From: a virus
Length of the DNA stretch: 46,765 nt
Virus record (IMG/VR): IMGVR_UViG_3300044680_000172
Span: 1 to 46,765 of that record
Reading direction: 5' to 3' (one strand)
Below the pieces are notes generated by a model. The model was not told where the DNA came from, ran no database searches, and saw only the letters and a program-made list of their open reading frames with translations. Shown in pieces: positions 1 to 8,436 of this stretch. Within the stretch, counting starts at the first letter, position 1, and the number at the start of each line of letters is the position of its first letter. The position numbers were made by a program, and so were the translations under genes.

Positions 1-116
1 GGAGCGGCCGGAACTGCTCCGGCTGACTGCGGATCGAAAGGGGGAGGAGCTGCAGGCGCCGCAGTCCCCGCCTCGGCGGGTTGCGCTCCGGCCTGAGATG
101 GATCGAAGCCGGCCAT
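1..116 (-). CDS. Large internal virion protein, N-terminal piece (second copy, cut by window edge)
   Basis: This is the 5' end of the gene that lies intact at 42670-46677, seen again because the contig overlaps itself. It reads from the ATG at 116 to the window edge. Compared with the intact copy, the segment around residues 14-20 differs: Ser, Ser and Gly in the right copy are all Ala here. It is not a separate gene. Confidence 0.85.
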   Translation of the reverse strand, partial: MAGFDPSQAGAQPAEAGTAAPAAPPPFDPQSAGAVPAA

Positions 117-204
117 GCGCTATTGCGCCGGGGGCGCCGGAGACTCCGACGGAGCCGGTGCGCCGACTTGGGCAGCCGGGGTTCCTTGAGCGCCCTTCGG
201 CTTC
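1..204. repeat. Terminal redundancy (left copy) of circular contig
   Basis: These bases match 46562-46765 except at positions 51, 61, 63, 71 and 77. The overlap shows that the contig closes on itself and has a unit length near 46,561 bp. The mismatches all fall in the codons for the N-terminus of the large internal virion protein, and three of them change amino acids. An assembly overlap carrying strain variation is the simplest reading. A true terminal repeat is less likely because the two copies differ. Confidence 0.9.
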
Positions 205-1253
205 GTCCAGGGCTTTCCGTTGGCGTCGAGGAACGTCTGACCGGGCTGCAGGGCGTCGTATTGCTCCTGGGTCGTGACGACCGGAGGGGAATTCGAAGGG
301 GCGGCAGGCACCGTTGGAGCGCGGCCTCCAAGCGCCCCGGAGGTGGCGAAGGGCGACGGACCACGCGACGACGGGGAGCCTTGCGACCCGGTGTTCTGCG
401 GCTGCGGACCCTGGGTTCCGAGCAACATGTCACCCCTCGGATTGGCGTAGGTCTGGGCCTTCATCCGCATGAGGTTCGCGAGCTGCATGTATCCGTTCGA
501 GAGCGTTGGATTGTCGGAATTGTCGATCGCCTTCTGCTCGTACTGGTCGGCCGTCGTCCCGAGCTGGGAAATGATGTCCGCGGGATTCCGCGATCCCGCT
601 CCGATTGTGGCGACCCCGAGTCTTGCCTGGGATAGGATTTGCGCCGCTTGCGTCCGGGCGTTCGCCATCTCCGTCGCGGCCTGCGTCCGGGCGTCCGCGT
701 TCGTCTGGGCCACGTTCTGGCGGCCGCCCACAAGGTCCTCGGTCATCTTCATGTGGGCCTGGAGCGTATTCTGGGTCGTCGCCATCTGGTACGCCCTCGC
801 CGCCGCCGCGTTGATCGCGTCGAGCATCGGCTTGCCCTCCGGGATCGTACCCAAGGGGGCGTATTTGGCCTGAAGACCTTCCAGCCTTTCGTACTGGGCC
901 TGCCAGTCGGGAGTCCCGTCTGCCTGCTGTACCTCGGCATCCGACATGTCGGAGGCGTCCATCAGATCCTGGGTCGCCTGCGGGATCATCGCGGAATATT
1001 TTGCCCGATTGACCTGCTGGATCGTCGCAGAGGCGGCCTGATTGTTGAACACCGCCGAATCCGCCGCCGATTTGGCTACGAGCGCCGGAAGCGCGACCTG
1101 GAACTGCTGCTGCTGCCGGGCCTCGTTCGCCTGCTGGATGTTCCTGGCCACCGCCTGGTCCATCCACGATTGCGCGGAATTGCCCCCCTGGATCGCCATC
1201 TGCGCCGGGGTACCCGGGGCCTGCGCGGGCTGAAATGTCGCAAGGCCGGCCAT
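120..1253 (-). CDS. Internal virion protein, 377 aa (second of three)
   Basis: Rich in Ala and Gln, and predicted largely helical in the N-terminal 240 residues. It has a Pro/Gly/Ser-rich C-terminal third, and no catalytic motif is visible. It sits between a 253-aa protein (1255-2016) and the 1335-aa protein that starts four bases after its stop once the circle is closed. A small, a medium and a very large gene in series at the end of the tail block is the arrangement of the T7 gp14-gp15-gp16 ejection proteins, which leave the head and build a channel through the cell envelope. The role is inferred from position and composition; I did not recognise sequence similarity. Confidence 0.6.
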   Translation of the reverse strand: MAGLATFQPAQAPGTPAQMAIQGGNSAQSWMDQAVARNIQQANEARQQQQFQVALPALVAKSAADSAVFNNQAASATIQQVNRAKYSAMIPQATQDLMDASDMSDAEVQQADGTPDWQAQYERLEGLQAKYAPLGTIPEGKPMLDAINAAAARAYQMATTQNTLQAHMKMTEDLVGGRQNVAQTNADARTQAATEMANARTQAAQILSQARLGVATIGAGSRNPADIISQLGTTADQYEQKAIDNSDNPTLSNGYMQLANLMRMKAQTYANPRGDMLLGTQGPQPQNTGSQGSPSSRGPSPFATSGALGGRAPTVPAAPSNSPPVVTTQEQYDALQPGQTFLDANGKPWTKPKGAQGTPAAQVGAPAPSESPAPPAQ

Positions 1254-1254
1254 T

Positions 1255-2016
1255 TTACAAGGCGGCGAGCGCAGCCGCTCCGCCGCCGGCTCCCACCGAC
1301 GTTGCCCCGCTGCCGAAGCCGCTCATCAGAGCCTGCATGACCGTCGGGGAAAGTTGCCCGGCGGCGCTCGTGATCGAATCCCACAGATTGGCGCTGTTGT
1401 AGTTGGAGGCGGCTGTCGCCGCGTTGGCCCCGGCCTGCCCCTCCTGCTGCTGGAGCGTATTCGTGTAAACCTGGTTCTGCTGCTGCTGAGTCGGCGTCAC
1501 AAGGAAGGAAAGCGGAGACATCGGGCTCACCGTCGGGGCCGTGCTCGTCAGCGTCGAGAGGGCCGACAGCGCCTCCGACATGTTAGACTGCCCGTATTGG
1601 AGGGCGTTGATCCCGAGTGACCGAAGGAGATTCGAGGATGAAAAGCCGGACGCGGCCCCGGTGCCCTCGCTGATGTTGTTCTCGGCCGCGTACTGCGAGA
1701 GCTGGCTTACGACGCTTTGGGGGATCGCGTAGGGATTCGCCGCAAGATTCGTCGCCGTTGAAGTCAGGCTGGATGCGAGCCCCGAGTAGCCGGGGAGGGC
1801 GGCGTTCAGGATCGAACTCGCTTGGCCCTGCTGGAAGGTGTTCGATTGGGAAAGCAGGCTCTCCAAGCTCGGCAATTCCGAGAGATTGCCGGTGATCGCC
1901 TGGGCTTGCGTCTGCTGCGGGCTGACCGGATTGTACGGAACGACCGGAGGTGCGGACTGCTGGTTGAAAAGCCCGTTCGCCAAGGTTCCGATCGATCCTA
2001 GAAGTCCGAGGGCCAT
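1255..2016 (-). CDS. Internal virion protein, 253 aa (first of three)
   Basis: A low-complexity protein rich in Ser, Ala, Gln, Asn and Gly. It begins with a hydrophobic, glycine-rich stretch (residues 2-17), has a Gln-rich run near residues 175-190, and ends in Gly/Ala repeats. This composition and a short hydrophobic N-terminus are usual for small ejection proteins of podoviruses (T7 gp14-like), which insert in the outer membrane. The ATG at 2016 lies one base after the stop of the sulfotransferase-like gene, and the next gene begins one base after this stop. Function is inferred from context. Confidence 0.55.
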   Translation of the reverse strand: MALGLLGSIGTLANGLFNQQSAPPVVPYNPVSPQQTQAQAITGNLSELPSLESLLSQSNTFQQGQASSILNAALPGYSGLASSLTSTATNLAANPYAIPQSVVSQLSQYAAENNISEGTGAASGFSSSNLLRSLGINALQYGQSNMSEALSALSTLTSTAPTVSPMSPLSFLVTPTQQQQNQVYTNTLQQQEGQAGANAATAASNYNSANLWDSITSAAGQLSPTVMQALMSGFGSGATSVGAGGGAAALAAL

Positions 2017-2017
2017 T

Positions 2018-2593
2018 TCAGTTCGCCTTTCCGATCATTTGGCCTCGGGAGGCCAAGCTCTCCGCCGCCTTCCGATGAATCTGGGTCACGCGCAGTTCGA
2101 CCAGCATCTCGTACCACCGTTCGTCGAAGGTCTCGTTGGGCATCAGATGCGCGTGCATGGAGCGAATCTGGGCCTCATCGTCCAGGTCCTCGTAGGCGAC
2201 GACCGGGCTCTCCGGCAATTCCTCGATCAGCCAGTCGATCCCGTGCATGGCCTTCAGGACCTGATCGTGAAACCCGTCGGTGTAGTTCATTCCCTCCTGG
2301 GCGAAGGACTGCCGCATCGATTCGACGACCTCCCCAAGCCCGCGGCGGACGAACGCGACCCGGGCGCCCCTCCGGGCGAAATCGGCCACCTCGCGGGGAA
2401 CCAGGGCAAGTCCCGCGTCGGAGTCCCCGCGTCCGAAGAGTTCGAGATGGGAGAAAAGTTGTCCCGGATTGAAGAATCGACGCATCGCCTCGTGATAACA
2501 GAGGCGCCCACCCTGGCTCAAAAGGACGGAGAGCCACGCGGTCCTGCTTCTTGGAAGACCGATGACGAGAAACGGAGGGTGGGAGCGGTCCAT
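2018..2593 (-). CDS. Sulfotransferase-like protein
   Basis: 191 aa. Residues 12-20 (GLPRSRTAW) match the 5'-phosphosulfate-binding loop of PAPS-dependent sulfotransferases, placed directly after the first beta strand as usual. An Arg-rich segment with Glu-Val-Val-Glu-Ser further on could form the 3'-phosphate-binding part. Such enzymes move sulfate from PAPS to a sugar, lipid or protein hydroxyl. The ATG at 2593 follows the stop of the tail-collar gene by two bases; a TTG start at 2620 would overlap that gene and is less likely. Its place between fibre and ejection genes suggests that the target is a virion or surface glycan. The substrate cannot be read from the sequence. Confidence 0.72.
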   Translation of the reverse strand: MDRSHPPFLVIGLPRSRTAWLSVLLSQGGRLCYHEAMRRFFNPGQLFSHLELFGRGDSDAGLALVPREVADFARRGARVAFVRRGLGEVVESMRQSFAQEGMNYTDGFHDQVLKAMHGIDWLIEELPESPVVAYEDLDDEAQIRSMHAHLMPNETFDERWYEMLVELRVTQIHRKAAESLASRGQMIGKAN

Positions 2594-2595
2594 TC

Positions 2596-3357
2596 CTAGA
2601 ATTGTTTGACGAGCCGCCAATAGTAGATCGTCGGCTGGAGGGTATTGTGCGGCGTATTCGAACCGGTGCTACCGTCCGTCCCAGACTGGGCGCTTCCGAG
2701 GATTCCGGACGGGTTGGCGACGTTGCCGTTGGCCGACGCCGGCCCTCCGCCCCCCTGCGGGATCGTGTGGGTGTGGGCCGGCAATTCCGTGATGAGCAGC
2801 TGATGGTTCTCCTCCCCGACAGTGCTGCCGTAGGCGTGAGCGGCGGTGAGCCCGGTCGCTCCCCCGGCCCCGCCGACGACAAGCCCTATCGACTGGGTGT
2901 CCTGAACCCATCCCGGGTTGTTTGTCAAAGCGGCGCTGATCGTCGCCGCCTGGACCTCCTTCACGTCGCCGACCATGCCGCTCGCCGTGGACCATCCCTG
3001 GCTCGTATAATTGATGATCCCGCCAATCGTCGTGTCGTAGAAGAGCGTTCCGACCGCTGGGTTCGCGGGTCGGCCCGTACTCGGGCCGTTCGCAGTCACG
3101 TTCGGGATCGTCGCCCATTCCGTGCCGTTCCAGGAGAAGAGGCCGAGGGGATTTCCGAAGCTGTCGGTCTTGAACCAGGGCATCCCCTGTTGGGAGGCCG
3201 AGGGCGTCGCAGGGCCGAAATTGATGCCCTCGAAGTTCGACTGGCCCGAGATCGACATGTACGCCTGGACCAGGGCCAGGATCGCCTGCGCATTCCCCGG
3301 AAGCGGCGTCAGCGCCGGGACCGTTCCTGCCTGGAGCGTGAGGTTGAGCCCGCTCAT
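2596..3357 (-). CDS. Tail fibre/collar-domain protein
   Basis: 253 aa. The C-terminal third has the signature of phage tail-collar (microcystin-dependent MdpB-like) domains: a Leu-Pro-Ala-His-Thr-His-Thr segment near residue 195, a Gly/Asn/Ser-rich loop, then a His-Asn-x-Leu-Gln-Pro block and an Ile-Tyr-Tyr-Trp ending. These domains form fibre tips and bind metal ions through the His pairs. The middle (residues 90-130) resembles the short repeat found on fibre shafts (a Gly-Thr-Leu-Phe-Tyr-Asp-type strand). The ATG overlaps the stop of the PKD gene (ATGA). It is probably a host-recognition fibre. Confidence 0.75.
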   Translation of the reverse strand: MSGLNLTLQAGTVPALTPLPGNAQAILALVQAYMSISGQSNFEGINFGPATPSASQQGMPWFKTDSFGNPLGLFSWNGTEWATIPNVTANGPSTGRPANPAVGTLFYDTTIGGIINYTSQGWSTASGMVGDVKEVQAATISAALTNNPGWVQDTQSIGLVVGGAGGATGLTAAHAYGSTVGEENHQLLITELPAHTHTIPQGGGGPASANGNVANPSGILGSAQSGTDGSTGSNTPHNTLQPTIYYWRLVKQF

Positions 3358-3653
3358 GCGGATACGTAGATTTGCTGCGAATGGGAGCTGGACCCAAAGA
3401 CGTTTTGAGCCGTCAGGTTGAACGAGATGTAACCCGCGCTCCCGCAGTAGAACGTCGGGTTCTGTGCCGTCGAGAACAGCTGCCCGTTGGCCTCCCAGCT
3501 CCAGGAAGTCGGCCCGTTCGTCGAGGTGTCGGTCAATTGCAGCTGCTCGCCGACCGTTGGGTTCTGGTCGCTCAATTGGAAGGACGCGACCGGAGAGGCG
3601 CCGCTAGGGCCCCTCCCGGGATTCGAGGCCATGTTCAGCATCGAGGCGATCAC
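3354..3653 (-). CDS. Single PKD-like domain protein
   Basis: 99 aa that form almost exactly one PKD-type beta-sandwich. It has the Val-Gly-Glu-x-Leu-x-Leu-Thr-Asp-x-Ser and Trp-Ser-Trp-Glu motifs and ends in a strand that begins Asn-Val-Phe-Gly. PKD and Ig-like domains on phage particles decorate tails or capsids and bind sugars weakly. The start is a GTG at 3653 whose last two bases begin the TGA of the upstream gene (GTGA overlap), so the two are translationally coupled. It is likely a small virion decoration or fibre-attachment protein. Confidence 0.65.
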   Translation of the reverse strand: MIASMLNMASNPGRGPSGASPVASFQLSDQNPTVGEQLQLTDTSTNGPTSWSWEANGQLFSTAQNPTFYCGSAGYISFNLTAQNVFGSSSHSQQIYVSA

Positions 3654-4225
3654 GGCGTAATGGTCGCGTTGGCCCGGATCGAAAGACGCATCGATTCGGC
3701 GTTTCCCGTCGTCCCCGAGAGCGACAGGCCGAGGACATCTTCCTGGTTGAGCGTCATGTTGGCCGGGCTGTCGCTTCCGACCATCGTCGTCATCGCGGTC
3801 CCGACCCCCTGGTTGGAAAAACCGGCGATCCCCGTCCCGTTCTTCAAAAGCGTGACGTTGGTCGAGCCGACGGCGATCCGGGCGTATGCGAAATCCAGTT
3901 CCCAGGGGGTATCCAGTACGTGCTGATAGATTTCAACGGAACCGTTGACCGGGGACGCGAGAAAAACCGGGACGGCGACCTCGGCCAGCTGGCCCACCTG
4001 CACCGAGATCGAAGAGGCCGTCGGAAGGGCCGAGAGCTTGTCGCCGTTCGCCCCGCTCACAAGCCCCTGGCTCGATCCCGTCGCCAGGGTCATCGTCCTC
4101 TGGGAGAACTGGGTGATCGTGACCGGAGTGAAACCGACATCCTCCCCCGTCGAGGGATCGGTCATCGATCCCCCTTCGTTGCCCAGAAGGACTGGTTTCA
4201 AAGGATTGCTGTTCAGTCGCGCCAT
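3650..4225 (-). CDS. Putative tail protein, 191 aa, unknown
   Basis: A beta-rich protein with many Thr, Ser, Val and Gly residues and only two Trp or Tyr clusters (a Thr-Pro-Trp-Glu-Leu segment near residue 105). No enzyme motif is present. It lies in the tail block between the beta-propeller-like hub and the PKD protein and shares a GTGA junction with the latter. A baseplate, fibre-adaptor or receptor-binding role would fit, but I do not recognise the family. Confidence 0.55.
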   Translation of the reverse strand: MARLNSNPLKPVLLGNEGGSMTDPSTGEDVGFTPVTITQFSQRTMTLATGSSQGLVSGANGDKLSALPTASSISVQVGQLAEVAVPVFLASPVNGSVEIYQHVLDTPWELDFAYARIAVGSTNVTLLKNGTGIAGFSNQGVGTAMTTMVGSDSPANMTLNQEDVLGLSLSGTTGNAESMRLSIRANATITP

Positions 4226-4231
4226 CGTGAA

Positions 4232-6073
4232 TCAGAAGTTCGCGGCCTCCGTGTAGGCGATCCCCATGGCGGTCTCGTACACGTCGCCGTTCTGGTCGGT
4301 GTAGGAGCCGCCAAGCCCTCCGATCGGTATCTGATACGTAATTGTGTTGTTTGTCACGGCATTTTCCAGGAACTCCTCGGTCAGGTCCGGAAGTCCCGAA
4401 TAGGCGTCCTCCGGAATATCCGACTTTGCCCAAAGCTTGATCCGGTCGAGCAGCATGTAGCCGGTCCATGCGACCCTGATTTGGAACCCGAAACCCATGT
4501 CCGCCCGCTGGTTGTCGATCGTGTCCACGGCGTCGGGGGCCGTCAGGGTCTTCACCCTGCCCCTCTCCTGGGCGTAGAGATCGTTCCACTGGTTGTCGTT
4601 GTTCGTCATCTGGGCGCAGACGGTGAAGGAGTCCCAAAGCTGCCATTGGGTTCGGTTGTCGGCCCTCCAATAGACCGTGACCGTAACCTCCCCTTGGATC
4701 TCGGTCGGCCAGAGGTCGCACCGAACAATCTGCTTTTTTGTCCCCGGCTGCCCGAAGTCGAACCGGCGCGTCTCGATGAAGGAGGTGATCGGGCTCGGAG
4801 CCAGCGCGAACGACGACCCGGCGGAAAGAGCGTAGTAGTCCTGGATGTCGTTCGTCGCGATCTCCCAGAGCCGGTTCTCACCGTCGGAGTCCGTGGAGAC
4901 CGCGAAGGCCCGGTCCTGCTCGTAGATTCGCCCCGTGACAAGCGCTGTGAAGGCAAGCCCGGTCGCCGCCCCATCGTAGGACGGCGGGGACTTCCCGCGC
5001 ATCGTCGCCAACGGGGCCGCGTCCAGGCTTATGATGCTTGAGAAGGAGGTGAACCCGTATCCGTTGTTGAACGGGCTCGCAAGGAACATCAGGCGGTTGT
5101 TGAAGAAGATTCCCGACGAGTACTTGATTAGGTTCGCCGTCTCATAATCGACGATACGGGATACCTCGCGGGAGACCGGTGCCTTTCCGGGGCTGAGGGC
5201 GTCCCATTCCGCGGACCGAAGCGACCAGATGTTCCCGTTCCGGTCGCGCCAGTAGAGGTCCTGGTTGACGACGACGACGCAGCCCTGGCCCGCGGCGCCG
5301 ATCTGTGGAAGGACGACCTGCTGGAATCCCGGAATCTGGTCCCAGGTCTCCCGAGCGGTGATGTCCAGCTGCAAGCTGTCGCAGTAGTCCTGCCCGAGGA
5401 CGATCAGGCTCCCGAGTCCGGTGGCCGTGTTGTTGACCGGCAGGAAGGCCAGGGCCGAGATCGCCTTCGGAAAGTAAAAGGCGCCGCCCCCCGAAAGATA
5501 GGTTTCCTCGGTGAATTGCAGCTCGGATTGGAAGGCGTTCGAGGTGATGTTTCCGACCTGGAGCTGGTTTCCGTCGGTGACGACCGCCAGCCTCCCGTTG
5601 CCGTATGCCATCGCCGTCCCGATAGGCACCTCGTTGTCGAAGATCATCGACCTTCTCGCGCTCGCCCCGTCGTAGATGAGCGGGGCGGACTGGCCGTCCT
5701 GGACCAGGAAAGAGCCCGAGGTCTCGCACATCCACGCCTGCTTCAGAACCGGGGAATTCGGGGTCGGAATCGGGATTTGCTGGATGTCGGCGCTGCTGTT
5801 GTCCGGGGCGAGGGTGATCCTCCACAATTGGCCGGCGATCGAGGCGATGAACATGCCGTTTTGGACAGAGAAATACCCGATTCCCTGGAAGAGACCGGCC
5901 GGAAGCGTTCCTCGCTGGATGAACTGGTATCCCCGCGTCTGCGGCTTGCCGTCCCGGATCGTGACGTTCTCGGCCCAGGCGGCCTGGTTCTGGCCGATTT
6001 GGTCCGGCCGGAAGGCCGAGTTTATCCCGTCGTTGAAGACCGATTGGACGGCTGGAATCCAAGATCTGTCCAT
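4232..6073 (-). CDS. Tail hub / tail tubular protein B-like
   Basis: 613 aa. The N-terminal 400 residues contain repeated blade-like segments, such as a Gly-Asn-Gly-Arg-Leu-Ala strand and a Val-Val-Val-Asn-Gln-Asp-Leu-Tyr-Trp-Arg-Asp strand. The C-terminal 200 residues are beta-rich and Trp-rich. This size and fold pattern is typical of podoviral tail hub or nozzle proteins (gp12 of T7, gp10 of P22), which extend the connector and carry the fibres. It directly follows the tail-tip gene (7-base gap) and is followed by small fibre genes. The assignment rests on pattern and gene order, not on an alignment. Confidence 0.65.
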   Translation of the reverse strand: MDRSWIPAVQSVFNDGINSAFRPDQIGQNQAAWAENVTIRDGKPQTRGYQFIQRGTLPAGLFQGIGYFSVQNGMFIASIAGQLWRITLAPDNSSADIQQIPIPTPNSPVLKQAWMCETSGSFLVQDGQSAPLIYDGASARRSMIFDNEVPIGTAMAYGNGRLAVVTDGNQLQVGNITSNAFQSELQFTEETYLSGGGAFYFPKAISALAFLPVNNTATGLGSLIVLGQDYCDSLQLDITARETWDQIPGFQQVVLPQIGAAGQGCVVVVNQDLYWRDRNGNIWSLRSAEWDALSPGKAPVSREVSRIVDYETANLIKYSSGIFFNNRLMFLASPFNNGYGFTSFSSIISLDAAPLATMRGKSPPSYDGAATGLAFTALVTGRIYEQDRAFAVSTDSDGENRLWEIATNDIQDYYALSAGSSFALAPSPITSFIETRRFDFGQPGTKKQIVRCDLWPTEIQGEVTVTVYWRADNRTQWQLWDSFTVCAQMTNNDNQWNDLYAQERGRVKTLTAPDAVDTIDNQRADMGFGFQIRVAWTGYMLLDRIKLWAKSDIPEDAYSGLPDLTEEFLENAVTNNTITYQIPIGGLGGSYTDQNGDVYETAMGIAYTEAANF

Positions 6074-6079
6074 GGCGGA

Positions 6080-6994
6080 TTAGATGTTGAACGCCTTCCC
6101 AGTCACGTTGTACGAATCGAGGGTCGATTCCGTCGTCGTGAAGTTGAGCCCGAAGTCGATGATGTCCGTACTCTGCAAGTCGATGGGAAGCGTTCCAACG
6201 CAGACAAAGGTGCCAGAGGCGAAGCACGCAGAGTAATTCCCGAATGGCGTCCAGGTGCCCCCGTTGACCCTGTAAACGAGCTGGGCCGTCCCGTTTGAGG
6301 AAGAGCCGCTGAATTGGAAATTTCCGCCCATCACCAATTCGAAAATCTGGTCGCCGTCCGCGCAGAATCCGTTCGCGGCGAAACCGGACGTGTTGGCCCA
6401 CCCGGTGAAGGTCAAAAGGGGACCGATGACCTGGGTTGTCAGGCCAAGGCCCGGGCCTCCATCGGCCGTCAGGACGGCGATCGGGGGCGCCGTCGATCCG
6501 GTCCCGTAGTCGGGCCGGAAGCACTCGGCGACGCTTCCGAGGATCGGCGAGGCGAGGGCGAGGGCGACCGTGACAAGCCCGGCGATGATCGAGCCTGCCG
6601 CCACCTGGTTGATGACCGCGCTTTCGATGAAAAGCTGGCCGTCCTCCACATAGAACGGGGTCGCCGCCTGCCCACCGCCCTGCGTCGCAACCCCCTGAGA
6701 GTTGACCGAAACCCAGGAACCGCTCGTGTACCTCGAGACCGAAAGCAGGTTCGACGTGTCGAACCAGAGGTCGCCCTCGACGGGCGCCGGGTTCGACGAG
6801 GAGGTCGGGGCGGTCGCTTGGTAATATACGTGGTTTTTCCCGTCGAGGGTCGTTACCACCCCGGAGATTTGGCCGCCGAGATCGCTCTGGGCGCTCAATA
6901 GGTTGTTGATCTGACCGGTGAAATCCGGCGCTCCCTGCACCCCCGACCAGGGTACCAGCGCGGCCCAGCTCGCGGTCTTGACGGCGTTGGCCAT
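6080..6994 (-). CDS. Tail tip / host-specificity-like protein
   Basis: 304 aa. Residues around 113-138 (Pro-Phe-Tyr-Val-Glu-Asp-Gly-Gln-Leu-Phe-Ile followed by Ala-Val-Ile and a Gly-Ser-Ile-Ile step) match the short central beta motif of lambda gpJ-type host-specificity proteins (DUF1983-like). The N-terminus has a spacer with a Gly-Asp-Leu-Trp-Phe-Asp-Thr fibre motif, and the C-terminal half is a beta domain with Cys residues. It is probably a tail protein near the receptor. The ATG overlaps the stop of the upstream connector gene. Confidence 0.6.
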   Translation of the reverse strand: MANAVKTASWAALVPWSGVQGAPDFTGQINNLLSAQSDLGGQISGVVTTLDGKNHVYYQATAPTSSSNPAPVEGDLWFDTSNLLSVSRYTSGSWVSVNSQGVATQGGGQAATPFYVEDGQLFIESAVINQVAAGSIIAGLVTVALALASPILGSVAECFRPDYGTGSTAPPIAVLTADGGPGLGLTTQVIGPLLTFTGWANTSGFAANGFCADGDQIFELVMGGNFQFSGSSSNGTAQLVYRVNGGTWTPFGNYSACFASGTFVCVGTLPIDLQSTDIIDFGLNFTTTESTLDSYNVTGKAFNI

Positions 6995-8046
6995 CAGAGT
7001 ATGTAAAGGCCGTCCCTGCGAACCCCAAGGCCCTCACCGAAGGAAATCGCGGGCTTCTGGCGCTGGAGTCCTATGTAGGCTTTCGCCTCCTTGCGCAGGA
7101 TGTCGACGGCCGTCTGTTTGTACGCCGTGTAGTTCTGCAGGTCCTTCGCCTCCCGGTAATAGATCGCCTGGAGCATCGTCACAAGCGCGGGGAGGTTGGT
7201 GATGAGCAGGAAATCTGCGGGAGAGACGATGGGCCGGAACCTGCGCCGCAGCCGTGCGACCACCTGGTACTTGGTTCCCTCGTTCAATCCCGGAATCCGA
7301 TAGGATCGGTAATAGGGCACCGTGTCCTGCGGGGCGTAGCTTCCGAGGAAGACATTGTTCGAACCGTTCGTCGCGTAGAGGTTGACGTAGCCATTCGTCA
7401 CCGGCTTTGTGATCGCCGTCACCTGGGAGATCGGGATCGTCCCCTGGCTTGCATACGGAGGGGTGTCGCCGTTGATCGGAAGCTCCATGCCGTCGATCCA
7501 GGTCCCCGAAGAGGCGCTGATCGTCCGAATCCAATTGTTGTTGTTGTCGTAACCCTGGAGGACAAGGACCGGCCTGTTCGGATTGCCCGCAGTAAGCTCG
7601 TTCGCCGTACCGTAGATCGTCGGCAGGTAGGTGTTGCCGTCCTGCGGCACGTCCTCGAAGGTCGCCATCTGCTCGCGGTCGAGGACGCCGACGAATCGGT
7701 TGATGAGGGCCTGTGCGCTCGAATCCGACGGGGGAACCCCATAGGGCGAATCAAGGTAGTCCGGGCCATCCCCGATGAATTCATACCACGGGGACTGCAT
7801 CGGAAGCGGCGTCCGGTTGATCGTCAGGTAGAGAATCCGGTCGAAATCCGAAGGGACGACGATCCTCGGCTTCGTGATGTTGAACTGGAGCCGGGCGACA
7901 AGCGACGGCCAATCCGCCTCATCCATCAGCTCCTGGATGGCGAGGTTAGTCTGGTCCATGACCCGGGGATCGGTCGGAGACATCCCGGTCGTTCCGGCGA
8001 CGCGGGCCATCTGATCCTGAAAATCGCTATAGCGGGCCCGGATCAT
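6994..8046 (-). CDS. Head-tail connector / tail tubular protein A-like
   Basis: 350 aa. The N-terminal helical part contains a Gln-Leu-Met-Asp-Glu-Ala-Asp-Trp-Pro segment, as in phage adaptor proteins (P22 gp4, T7 gp11) that sit under the portal. A central beta insertion follows, and then a helical C-terminus (Tyr-Tyr-Arg-Glu-Ala-Lys-Asp with many Lys, Tyr and Gln). It follows head genes and precedes the hub gene, the expected place for an adaptor. The start ATG overlaps the stop of the 129-aa gene upstream (ATGA). Confidence 0.6.
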   Translation of the reverse strand: MIRARYSDFQDQMARVAGTTGMSPTDPRVMDQTNLAIQELMDEADWPSLVARLQFNITKPRIVVPSDFDRILYLTINRTPLPMQSPWYEFIGDGPDYLDSPYGVPPSDSSAQALINRFVGVLDREQMATFEDVPQDGNTYLPTIYGTANELTAGNPNRPVLVLQGYDNNNNWIRTISASSGTWIDGMELPINGDTPPYASQGTIPISQVTAITKPVTNGYVNLYATNGSNNVFLGSYAPQDTVPYYRSYRIPGLNEGTKYQVVARLRRRFRPIVSPADFLLITNLPALVTMLQAIYYREAKDLQNYTAYKQTAVDILRKEAKAYIGLQRQKPAISFGEGLGVRRDGLYIL

Positions 8047-8432
8047 TGAAGCTGGACCCAGTAGCGATTATTCGTCGCTATGTTGAAGTCGTTGGGGATG
8101 ACGTATCCCGGGCCCGAGGGTGCGCTCGTGCCGGGGGCGGCTTCGGTCAGGAAGAGCCTTTGGGGGACGTTTCCGATCAGAAGATCGACCGCATAGGGGA
8201 CGGCGAGCGAGACCGTCGGGACCGCCGCCATCGAACTGAACCCGGTTCCGGTGAACTGCGTCACCTGGGTCAAGAACGGCGGGTTGAGCGGCCCGAACCC
8301 GGCTGGAATCTGGTTGTTCATAAAAATCGAGGTCGCCGCCGCCAGCGGGTCGTCGTAGTACCTGGGCCCGCGATGGAACTGGCTTCCATCGTAGGTCTCG
8401 ACAAACGACGATCCGCAGGAAAGTCCGCCCAT
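8043..8432 (-). CDS. Hypothetical head-tail joining protein, 129 aa
   Basis: A small protein with a Gly-Pro-Arg-Tyr-Tyr-Asp-Asp motif near residue 25 and mixed beta content after it. The reading frame is open further upstream, but that part is the antisense-like shadow of the scaffold gene, so the ATG at 8432 (four bases after the scaffold stop) is chosen. It lies between the scaffold-like and connector genes, where phages often encode a head-completion or decoration protein. No family recognised. Confidence 0.55.
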   Translation of the reverse strand: MGGLSCGSSFVETYDGSQFHRGPRYYDDPLAAATSIFMNNQIPAGFGPLNPPFLTQVTQFTGTGFSSMAAVPTVSLAVPYAVDLLIGNVPQRLFLTEAAPGTSAPSGPGYVIPNDFNIATNNRYWVQLQ

Positions 8433-8436
8433 GGCT

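Noticed and set aside
5142-7037. 631-codon minus-strand frame
   Set aside because: Shifted shadow of the tail hub and tail-tip genes, with Arg/Gly/Pro-dominated composition.
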